64,000 nt of DNA from Zygaena filipendulae (lineage: Eukaryota; Arthropoda; Insecta; Lepidoptera; Zygaenidae): positions 8,401,001-8,465,000 of the forward strand of contig OU015671.1 of NCBI GenBank assembly GCA_907165275.2. The letters are read 5' to 3'. Position numbers and translations under genes: made by a program. Positions 47,501 to 59,500 of this stretch are shown here, in pieces. Positions within the stretch are counted from its first letter, which is position 1; every line of letters starts with the position of its first letter. Below the pieces are notes generated by a model. The model worked only from the letters and a program-made list of their open reading frames with translations, was not told where the DNA came from and did not search any database.

Positions 47501-50500
47501 TACCCCTTTACACACGAGTTTATGAAAGTGTTCTTTTGTCATGTATTGTACAATACAAGCTGTTCATGAAAGGAATGTGCTCCTTAAACGTATTTGTCAT
47601 AGAGTTTTGACCAGACGCAGATCTAGGATTTGGTTGAGGGGCGGGGCAATTTTGGTTGCCGAAGAATTTTTTTTTAACAGGGTGGTCATAGAAGTGACAT
47701 CGTGACGTAGTAAAATTTAGGGGCTTATTTGAGAGCTATGTGAATTGAGCTCACGTATTTTATGCGATTTTTCATATTTTTCAAAATAATATTTCTTTTT
47801 TAATTAGTTTTTAAAAATGATCGACCCGCACGGTATTATTTTTTTGTGCCGACAGCTCGCGAAGATTTTTCTAATGTCTAAATAAAGTATCCACCCGCCT
47901 CACCGTAGTTCCGTGCCTGGTTTGGACCTCAAAGCAACCCACGTGCCGTAAGTTACGTAACGTAAGTTAACTGAAACGAAGGACCCTTTCACCGCCAGGT
48001 TTTAACTTATCTCCAGCTAGGGTTGCCACCTTTTTTTGTAAAAAATATAGTATTTTTCCGAAAAAAGATGCCGAAATATATTACTTTTGGAAAATTCATA
48101 TATTACTTTTGAAAAAATTGTGCATATTTATTTTTAATCATTTCATTCTGCCCGTTCTGCGCTGCGGGTGCGTTCCATCAGTCACAGTTAATATAAAAAA
48201 GCACGACAGTTCAATTAGATATAGTATTTTTTATAATACAGTAAGTATATTATACTATACATATTTCAGTCAATATAGTACGATACTATGTAATATAGTA
48301 GGTACGGATGGCAACCCTACCTACAGCACCACACGCTTGAAGCATGAGTTCTCCTAGTGCAAGTGCAGACAAACTATAGAGTTGTAAATGATATAATAAG
48401 TAACAAGTGAACATGTAATTTCCAGTGAGTGCAAAACTTTAATATAATAGATGGAATACAGCAAGAGATAAACCAACAAAGCTCATGTTGGCGCACCGAG
48501 CGTCTCCAAGGACCAAGTTTACAATGATATATCTACCTAAGCGAGATATTGTAGTTACGCGAGACAAACTTATAACAAGCTCTGACTATGCATTGAGGTC
48601 TGAGACGAAATTGTACGAGTAAATATATTATCTACTTGAGAAAGCCTTAGTAAATAATGAGTCGTCTGTTGATTAAACACGGATAATATCCCCTCAACTA
48701 AAGACTTATAGAAAGTATTAGATAAAATACTTCTTAATAAATAATCTTTACGTATAAAATTGAGTTTATATAAAAAAAAATGTATGATTTGATAAATGCT
48801 TCGGGTTCCGCTCTTATAGGGCCCGTATTTGTACATTACCTATATACGTAGTAGTAGTCAAACCTGATTTGCCCCCAAGTCTATATTAAATTTTTCTCCA
48901 GCTGAGTGAGAGTTTTTTGAGAAAATATCAACTCTGAGTGTTTATAAATATGGTCCTAATTTGAATGTACTATTGCACCTGTAAGGTTATCATCAGAAAT
49001 ATATATACATATAACCAATTTCAACAGTTGATAAATATTATTGCAATAGCGGTAAAGTTCAACTTAAGCACCTAAATGACAGTGCTGAGTTAATTTGAAA
49101 TTAAAACACCTGTCACCTAAACACCTCTTTATTCTTTGTCCCCAGTTGGAAAATGTGCAACTTCTGGACAAGTACAACACACGGAATCCATCGAAGGGCA
49201 CTTTGTACTTCGCAACTACACATCTCATATTCGTCGACCATGAGATGAAGCGGGAGACATGGGTACTTTGTAACTTTGTACTAAATGCTTTTATTTATTT
49301 ATTGTTTTGGTCTACCATGACCGGGTCCAGGCATCACTATGATCATAACATGACGTAACAACAGATTTCCCCATGTGCCCGAAAAATTTCCACTTAAAAA
49401 CATCCAAAGATAAAATGTCTTAATTTTATTGTTGTGATAAACCAATGATTTATTGATATAGGTACTAGCTGTTTCCCGCGGTTTCACTCGCGGAAATTTC
49501 GGAGATCCCGCAGGAATTCCGGGATATAAAGTACCCTATGACCTTTCCGTACCCTTGACAATGTATATATGTACAAAATTTCATGAGATTTCACTGGCGT
49601 TACTTACACGTGGGTATTCCGGGCCAAAAGTTATCCTATGTCCTTCTCTGTACCTCTCACAACGTGTGTACAATATTTCATGATGATTGGTTGAGCCATT
49701 AAGGCGTGAAAGCGTAACAGACACACAGACAGATAGACAGACAGACAGAGTTACTTTCGCATTTATAATATTAGTAGGGATACTAGGGATCATTGTGGTA
49801 AACACAATATTTTTGAAAGTTACATATATAGTGACTTCACTTCAGTGACGATACATTAGTAATAATAAAATCTAGGTAAGTACTTATTGAATGACCTGTA
49901 GGGGGAGCACGAATATTTTCGCTCTCGTCTAGTCGATATCGTCGTAATGTCAAAGCGTTTTTTTGTATGGAAAATGAACGACACTGGATAGATGGCGCTG
50001 TTCATTTTACATACATAAAAAATGCTCGATATCGACTAGACGAGAGCGAAAAAATTCGTGCTCCCCCTACTGTTCTATTATTTAAAAAAAAAAAAAAACG
50101 GTTGTCCTCCATCATCGACTTGTCTAAATTCCCGCGGGGACTCCGAAATTAACGTGGGTGAAACCGCGTATAAAAACTAGTCCCGACGCGTGCGGCGTGA
50201 CGTGCCATTCTCGTGACACGTGACGTGCCATTCTCGTGACACGTGACGTGCCATTCTCGTGACACGTGACGTGCCATTCTCGTGACACGTGACGTGCCAT
50301 TCTCGTGACACATGACGTGCCATTCGCGTGACATGTTGGCTATCGTGTTTCATCGCAGATTCTCCTGATGCACATATCGTCGGTGGAGCGGCTGCCGATC
50401 ACGACGACCGGCTCGCCCCTGCTCGTCCGCACCAAGACGTTCCAGTCGGTGTTCTTTGTGATCCCCCGGGAGAGGGACTGCCACGAGATGTATCAGACGC

Positions 50501-53500
50501 TGCAACGGCTCAGCCAACCCGGTAAAGAAACAAAGAAAGAAAGAAAGGAAGGAGGAAAGAAACAAAATACATTTATTTTAGCAGAACGCCCGGGATAAAA
50601 GATAAAAAAAGAAATACTGAAAGCATAGGCATAGGCATGCAGGCTCTGCCAAAGGTTTGCCAGGTGGCGGCGTATAAAAATCTAAATTCTATCTAGTTCG
50701 CGTCAAATAGTTGATTATATAATATACTAGCTGTGCCCCGCGGTGTCACCCGCGTGAGTTTCGGAGTTCCCGCGGGAATTCCGGGATAAAAACTATCCTA
50801 TCTTTTAAGTTGGGCCTAATACAATACAAATTTCATCACGATCGATTCAGTACTTTCGCGGACAAACAGCGTGACACGTGATTTATATACATATATTAAG
50901 ATTACATCACGGACCAAAAATGGGCATGTCGACTAATTATTATTTTTTAGTCCGTCTTGTAGATTATTAAAAAATATTGTACACGTATTTTTTCTTTTTT
51001 TACGTAATCAAAAAATAACGGCGATATATTGAGTTGAAATTGCGCGTGACGTCACTATTCTGACAGTTTGTATGGCGGTTTTAGCGGTTAGTGACGTCAC
51101 GACCCCCTCACCCTAAACTTTATCTCTGTATATTTTAATTTATTTGAAAAAGCAAAAAATACGTGTCTATTGTTTTTTTATTTTCTAATTGACGGACTAA
51201 TTAGAATTTTGATTTTCAAAAGTAGTCCACATCCCCATTAAAAATTTGTCATTTGTATTAGATAACTTTGAACTGTCAGCAAACTACTGGACAGATTCGG
51301 ATGAAACATTGAATACATGAGTAATTATATGATGTTATTTTCGATGTTAACAGAGAGTTACGACGAGTTATACTGCTTCAACTACAAGTGCACCCCAGAC
51401 GACCTGCCCAAATCAGCGGGGTGGAACTTCTTCGACCTCCAGACCGAGTTTCAGAGGATGAACGTGCCCAATGACCAATGGGTCTTGTGCACCGCCAACA
51501 AGAATTACGAGGTAAACTAATAGGTACACCTACTTAAAACCGAGTTTTTGATCTAAATTCCGAAGCGATATTTCCAAACGTTTTTGAAGTTCTTAGGCGT
51601 TTTTTTTTATTTATTTTTTATTTATTAAACAATATAAAAGTTACAATATACCGTTGGTTATTACAGCGCACATTTAAGCTCTTTCGCGTTTGCATTTGAT
51701 ACTTAGATCAAAATTGAGTTTCTGTATTCCATCTAATAGTTTGACTGCACTGTAGATAGGTTTTTTATAAGTTTCAATCGTGCGTGTACTTACTTTAGCA
51801 CGTTTGCTGTCCCAGAACAGTAGGTTAAAAATTACTCGGACGCCCAACTAAGATTTCGTGATGAACTACCTATTACTTTCTTTAAAAAAGTCATATACAT
51901 GTGCGCGTAGAAGATAAGCAAGCAAGTAAAAGAGGAGTTCAATAAAAACAAGAATATATTTCAATTAAAGCCGAGTAGGTAGATCAACATTGATATTTAG
52001 CTACGAATATAAAATAATATTTGAGGAAATTCATAAGCTAAATTATCTAAATGTATTTTATAATTAAGCGGAAAATACAGTAACCAGATACATAGTTACG
52101 CTTTAATAAGGATAGAACTCACCTGACAGTTCAGAGCACAAGTTGTACCGTGTCCAACGCAGGACAACTTCTGATCTGTCGACAGGGCACGCGGCCTTTT
52201 ATAACTAGTCCGATGACGTAGTGGGAGGAATCAAGTGGTAGGCACTTGCGACAACTACTACCGTCACTTGTTACCATTTTATTTTGTAATAAACTACCCT
52301 CTATTCTCCCACATACATGTGAATAAAAAAAAACATATGTAGAGTTGATTACTGGAGGATGACTTCAACTGACATAGACGTATGAGTTCGGCACAAACGT
52401 GATTCCTTTGGAGTCATTAGAGACGTGAACGCTTCGACTCCGATTCCGATTAGTCAGAAGTTCAAAACTTCCGATCGATATCACACCTTCGGTTCTGACT
52501 CCGGCTCCGACACTTTTAAGAGATTTTATTCGGAGATTTATGCACATCGCGTGGGACGTGCTTGCTGTCGTCGATTACTCTTTCATTATATGCAATACGG
52601 ATGATTTTTAAACGATAATAACCTAAAATATCTCTATTTTGCCATCACTTCCGACTCCGATTCCGACCTTTAAAAACTCCGTCTCCGACTTCGGTCCCTG
52701 TAAACTACCTCAGTAACATCGCTTGTATACATACACACACGTTTTTTTGATACCGAACACCAAATCTCTGCCCCGTCAGCTCTGCGACACGTATCCCAGT
52801 GAGATATACGTGCCGGCCAGGGCGTCCACGGCCGTCCTGATGGGCAGCGCGAGCTTCCGCTCCAAGGGCCGGCTGCCGGCGCTGGCGTACCTCCATCACA
52901 ACAAGGCTGCCATAACCAGGTGCAGCCAGCCGCTCAGCGGATTCTCGGCCAGGTAATTGGCGAAAACTGTCACCCTGCTAGCAAAGAATGCCTACTATCT
53001 TATCTTAATATATATAAATCACGTGTCACGTTGTTTGTCCGCGATTTATAATATGGTCCATCTTAAAAGATAGGATAGTTTTTATCCCGGAACGCCCGCG
53101 GGAACTCTGGAATTAATGCGGGGAACAGCTAATCACCGTAAAGTACTGCCAGGGGTACAAAGAAGGACATAAAGTACATATTTTCCGGAATTCCCACGGG
53201 AACTCCGAAATTACCGCGGGCACAGCTAGTAATATTATAAATGCGAAAGGAACTCTGGCTGTCTGTTACGCTTTCACGCCTTAACGGTTCAGCGGATCAT
53301 CATGAAATTTTGTACACATCTTGTCAGAAACTCATGATATATGATAACAATATTTCATACACGTTGTCAGTATAGAAGAAGACATAGGGTACTTTGTATC
53401 CCGAAATTTACGCGGGTGAAATGGCGGGAAACAGTCAGTGGTGTTAAGTAAAGAAGTGACACTCCACCCTCGCCCCACCATGACGTAGCGGCGAACCCTG

Positions 53501-56500
53501 AGGTGAGAGGTTTTTCTACAAGTTTTAAAAGGTTTTTTCGTAGCGCCCTAAGTTTATCCATTGATGATTAATAGGACGCAGATAAGCAATAACATGTTAA
53601 CCCACAAAATTAAGTTACCTATTCAGAATAATTTATTGAGAGTTTGGGAACGTTTTTTTTTTAAGTATTATTTTAAGTTTATTTTTTAAGTATGTAACTA
53701 AATATTGAACATAAAAAATGTTGACAGAAAATGGCGCTATAATTTTAAAACACGATTTACTCAAAATTTTGGGTTAACACACTATTGCTTATCTATGTCC
53801 AATTTATTATATCCAGTTTCAATTTAATTTCTCGCCAGATGTATGGAGGACGAACAAATGCTCGACCTGATCCGCCGAGCTAATCCCAACTGCGGGTATA
53901 TGTACGTCGTGGATACTAGACCGCGGGTAAGTCTTGTCTAGGTATTTAAAAAAGAAAGAGATTTTGAATAGGCTATTTGACTATTTTTTTTTTCTAAATT
54001 CTATTCAGTCCGACAATTAGAAAATAAAAAAACAATAGACACGTATTTTTTGCTTATTCAAATAAAATATACGCGCATTAAAGTTTAGGGTGAGGGGGTC
54101 ATGACGTCACTAACCGCTAAAACCGCCATACAAACTGTCAGAATAGTGACGTTACGCGGAATTTCAACTCAATGTACCGCCGTTATTTTTTGATTACGTA
54201 AAAAAATAAAAAATACGTATCCAATATTTTTTACTAATCTACAAGACGGACTAAAAAAATAAAATTAGTCAACATGCCCATTATGTGAGAACAATGAGCC
54301 GTAACCAGCAGTTTGACAGCTTAAATATGTGTATCGTTGTGTTTGCAGATAAACGCGATGGTGAACCGAGCGGCCGGCAAGGGCTACGAGAACGAGGCGT
54401 TCTACGAGAACATCAAGTTCCAGTTCATGGGCATCGGGAACATACACGTCATGAAGCGCAGCCTGCAGAAGCTGGTCGAGAGTGAGTGATGGCTTAGGTC
54501 CGGAAATAAAGTAGATTGAGTCCATAATAATCACACCACACAACGTTAGAGTCAACCCACACGGTGCGGTGCGGCTCAGGTCAGGCGTCTGAGCGGCGCC
54601 GCTGCGGTATATTACATACAAAAATGCGCCTTGCTCCGGCGCCGCGCCGCGCTCGCTTCGGAGTGGAGACGGGGCGGGGAGGGGAGTAAGCGGCTCGCTG
54701 TTGTCTGTCCTGTTCTGTCACGTAGCGATGGGCATGCCTACTCTTTCTGTCGCCGCTGCGGCGCCGCGCTGCCCGTGTGGTCGCCAGTACGGCGAAATGG
54801 TTTGGGCTGCGGCGCCGCACCGTATCGTGTGGGTTGGCACTAACAAGGTAGAACAGATTGTACGCCATCTACAATGACAACAGATAACGTCAAACCTCTT
54901 TGACGTTTCGTGGAAACTTGGACGGTTGACATGATTATGTTCCGTTTTACACCAACAGTGAGCACTTTACCAGTAACTCAAAAAAAGAACAGAAAAAATT
55001 TAACCGACATCATAAAACACAAAAATGCACTACAAAACTAACGGCCGCACTCAGAGTCGTTTTAACGGTTACTTAATTTTTAATGAAAATTTTAAAAACA
55101 AAATATTGGGACTCCGAGACGTTCACTAAATTAATTTAAATCAGCATTTAACTAAGTTAAATTTAGTTGAATGCCAATGGGCTTGTCAAGCAAATTTTAG
55201 TTTTTAGTTCGTCTTGTAGATTAATAAAAAATATTGGACACGTATTTCTTTACGCAATGAAAAAATAACGGACATACATTAAGTCGAAATGTCGCGTGAC
55301 GTCACGCCGTGTTACAGTTTATAGCACGTTGTGACGTCAAGCCCCCACTCCTAAACATTAATGCGTTTTATCTTAGTATTTTTGGAAAAATACGTGTCTT
55401 ATTTTTTTATTATCTAACTGACGGACTAAATAGAATTTTGATTTTCACACCCCGGGAACTACCCTATTATATCACAATGCGAATACAATGTCATGTCCCC
55501 CACAGCTTGCGAGCAGACGAGTCCGACGATGTCTTCGTTCCTGAGCGGGCTGGAGTCGTCCGGGTGGCTGAAGCATATCAAGTAATCAATTGTCACTCAC
55601 TTTTTCATATTTTAAATTAAAACAATATTTTAATTAATAACTATAGCTGTCTCTCGCCGTTTCACCCTTTTTCCTTAAATCGGGAGTGGGGGCTCGTGAC
55701 GTCATAACACAGGCGTGTGTCGCTGTTATGTTATGATTACGTAAAAAACTTAAAAAATACGTGTCTTTATTTTTTATTAGGTAATCTAAATGATGACGAA
55801 CTGAAAAATAAAATTTATTACTTGAGAGGAAGAAAGAACATTAGTACTAAATTTATTTCAGCACAACACAAGAAAATTAAAAAATAAACAAGTGCCTAAT
55901 CTAAATCCATAGGCATAATATCTCTTGGATGCTTTGCTGAAAAGGTCACCAACTTATCATTAACTAAGTGCGGGTACTTAACTTATGGTGCCCACAGTAA
56001 TAGGGATGTTGACGACTTTTGGAAATAAAAGTTCTAATTAATTCATCATTTAGAAAATAAAAACACAATAGACACACATTTTTTAATTTCTCAAACTTAA
56101 GACCTTTGCAATACAATATACGTATAGATATAAGTTACTTATAAGTTTGTATAATATGATTAAAGAATTCATATGAGAAATTACCTATTTTAATTTATTT
56201 TTCTTTAGTAAGTAATTTCTCAAATAAATGAAAATATACAGAGATAAAGCGCTTTCAAGTTTAGGGTGTGGTTCTCGTGACGTCACTAACCGCTATATGC
56301 CGCCATACAAACTGCACCGGTTAGTGACGTCACGCGAAATTTCAATTCAATGTATCACTGTTATTTTTTGATTACGTAAAAAAATAAAAAATACGGGTCC
56401 AATATTTTTTATTAATCTACAAGACGGACAAAAAAAATTGTTAACAGGCCCATTATGACGTCATACTGCCTAGTGCCTACCCAGCATAGATACTGCGGCA

Positions 56501-59500
56501 GTATACTGTCCGCTATAACGGAACGAATTTCTCAATAAAGCCTACTGTCCATATAGACCGCACCTCATGTGCATGCTATCGTCAATTGACGATTGCATGC
56601 ATCTTGCGTAGAAACACTGTACACGGAGAGTGCGCATGACGTGCGGTTTACGTGGACAGTAGGCTTAAGAGTACTCGCAGCTTATATCGGAACATATACT
56701 TGATGACTCTGCTCCCTGTCGGCGCGCGCCAGGTCGATCCTGGACGCGGCGTGGTGGATCGCGAGCGCCATCGCGGGCGGCGCGAGCGTGTGCGTGCACT
56801 GCAGCGACGGCTGGGACCGCACCGCGCAGGCGTGCTCGCTCGCCGCGCTCTGCCTCGACCCGCACTACCGCACCATCAACGGCTACCAGGTCACTAACTA
56901 GTCTGCGCAGTATTTGAGAGGGGCGTCCATTAGTCACGTGGTGTTTTTTTAGCAACTTTTCAACTTGGTGATATGTAGTGAGGTTTTTGACCCAAAATCA
57001 CGTGTATTTTTTTTTGTATAAAGTAATAATAATAATAATCCACTTCACAACACACAGATCTACTTGATCCCACACTAAGCTTTAAGCTTGTGTCGTGGAA
57101 ACCAAGCAAACGTGGTATATACTACATATTATTACATATATATTACACTATAGATATATATATACACACCCAGACTGGAAAATGGAACCCTGTGTTCATC
57201 ACACAAAGTCCACCCCCACCGGGAATCGAACCCGGAACCTCTTGATTAGCGGGCAGGCATGGTGACCATTGCGCCAACCGGGTCGTCAAGTCAAGTATAT
57301 TGAAATTTTCATAATATTATCTTAAAATACAGGTATAATCTGATTTTGGAAATCGTTGCCTAGCAATGCTGAGTCAAGCCACGTGCCGCTGCTTGGTTTA
57401 AAAATCGTGCCTTCAACGAAATTTCTTCATCCCCCCCCGTCCTCTGTGATATTTCCTGATTTTTTCCGACCCCTCCTCCCCCCACAGCGGCGATCGATCG
57501 ATGTCATTTTTTCCCACATAGTTGCGAGTGTCGGGCGCTATTTTTGTCGATTATTTTTCGATTAGTAATCACTAACCAGTCAACCTGCTGAACAGGCGCT
57601 GATCGAGAAGGACTGGCTGTCGTTCGGGCACAAGTTCACGGCGCGCTGCGGGCACGTGGCCGGCGACGCCAAGGAGCGCTCGCCCGTGTTCACGCAGCTG
57701 CTGGACTGCACGTGGCAGCTGCTGCGGCAGACGCCCGAGGTAACTAATGTCAGCCCGGTGACTAATTTATTTATACAGGAATATTTTTTAAGCAATGCGC
57801 AATAGGGCGTTGCAGCGGGGGTGAACGACCTCGATTAGCTGTCGGTACATTGTAATCCACGTAAATACCTAGCCGAACGAGCGCTTCGCGTGCAGCGGTG
57901 GCGGCGGCGAATAGAGTAGCCAATAAATTAATTGCAAAGTATACAATCTTTCGTTCACGACTTTACTTTTTTGTACTAAGACTTATCAAAATAAAACAAG
58001 GAGTTTATTAAAACTCCTTTAAGTTTAATTTGTAGAATTTTGCGCACTGAATAAAAAACATTTCTGTATATAAGTATTCTTTGGTAATGTGTGTACGTCG
58101 AGTGAAAAATAGAGATAACAATATATACGTATGTATTTTTATATACTGTTTAAGCGTGTGTACACAATATGTTACTTGTGTGTTGTCAGGCGTTTCAATT
58201 CAACGAGCGTTTCCTGCTGACGCTGCACGACCACGCGCACGCCTGCCAGTACGGCACCTTCGTGGGCAACTGCGAGAAGGACCGCAGGGACCTGAGGTGA
58301 ACACAGCTTACTATCACCGCCGCCCCCCCGCCGACTCCCCGCGCCCCGCTGCGTGATGACTCCGTCACTCCCTACGTGCGCATATAAAACATCGCGTCTG
58401 TCATTTGTTTTATTCTTTTCATTAAGAAGGCGTCTCATTTGTTTCATTTATGTCATCGAGAATGCGTCTGTCAATTGTTTTATTCGCATCATCAAGAACG
58501 CGGTTGTCATTTGTTTTATTTACGTCATCTAAAACGCGCCTGTCGTTTGTTTTATTCGCGTCATCAAGAACGCGGTTGTCATTTGTTTTATTTATGTCAT
58601 CGAAAACGCCTCTGTCGTTTGTTTTATTCACGTCATCAAGACCGCGTCTGTCAATTGTTTTATTCACGTCATCTAGAACGCGTCTGTTGCTGTTTTTTTT
58701 TTCATTCGCGCCACCAAAAACGCGGTCGTCATCCGTCCCCCCAGGCTGTCGGAGCGCACGTACTCGCTGTGGGGCTACATGGCGAACTGCCTGAACGAGT
58801 ACAAGAACCCGCTGTACGAGCCGAAGGCGCGGCCGGAGCTGCTGCGGCCGGCGCTGGGCGCGCAGAGCGTGCGCTTCTGGCGCGGCATGTACTGCCGGCA
58901 CGAGGGCGGCGTGCACCCGCGCGAGCCGCTCGCCGACCTGCTGCCGGCCGCGCTCGACCACTGCGCCGCGCTCGAGCACCACATCAACTACCTCGCCAAG
59001 GTACAAGGTATTGACGACCCGATTGGCGCAGAGCGCAGAGGTCACCATGCCTGCCCGCTAATCAAGGGGTTCCGGGTTCGATTCCCGGTGGGGGTGGACT
59101 TTGTGTGATGAACACAGGGTTCCATTTTCCAGTCTAGGTGTGTTTATATACATCTATAGTATAATATATAAAGTAACTCTATGTAGTATATACCACGTTA
59201 GCTTGGTTTCCACGACACAAGCTAATAATAGCTTACTCTGGGATCAAGTAGATCTGTGTGTTGTGATGTGAAAAAAAAAAAAAAAGGTGGGTGGTCGGCG
59301 GCCGGGCCACAGAGCTAATGAATTCATTTATTTATTTTATTTATTTAAACTTTATGCACATCATGATACAAATGGCGGACTTAATGCCACAGTGGCATTC
59401 TCTGCCAGTCAACCTTCAGGTAGTACAGAGAGCTCACTTGGCGGTGCATTTACGATATATATTTAGATAAAAACTCACATCGAATCGACTAGAGAGGACA

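Larger units (their letters stand above)
44165..49145 (+). other. Intron 1, last part
   Basis: Repeat-rich, no exon seen. Contains AGCTGTG-type fragments (44656-44812, 44945-45060, 45815-45960, 46550-46720, 47098-47340) and an inverted-repeat element at 48018-48319. DNA near 46745-46780 matches the complement of 29340-29375. Confidence 0.5.

Noticed and set aside
50149..50334. A CRISPR-like array or a repeat protein ([11 protein letters not shown])
   Set aside because: The units follow one another with no spacers, so this is a minisatellite, and the frame is a product of its period.
54581..54868. GC-rich frame of 95 codons in intron 7
   Set aside because: It lies in an inverted-repeat element and is arginine-rich by base composition only.
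58422..59048. Long open frames (191 and 208 codons) on both strands over intron 11 and exon 12
   Set aside because: They arise from a 36-bp tandem repeat without stops and from the GC-rich exon 12 read in other frames. The real exon frame ([11 protein letters not shown]) matches MTMR proteins.
59013..59100. tRNA gene
   Set aside because: A and B boxes are present, but the sequence continues into a shared body and tail in three copies, so it is a SINE head. No clear anticodon stem.
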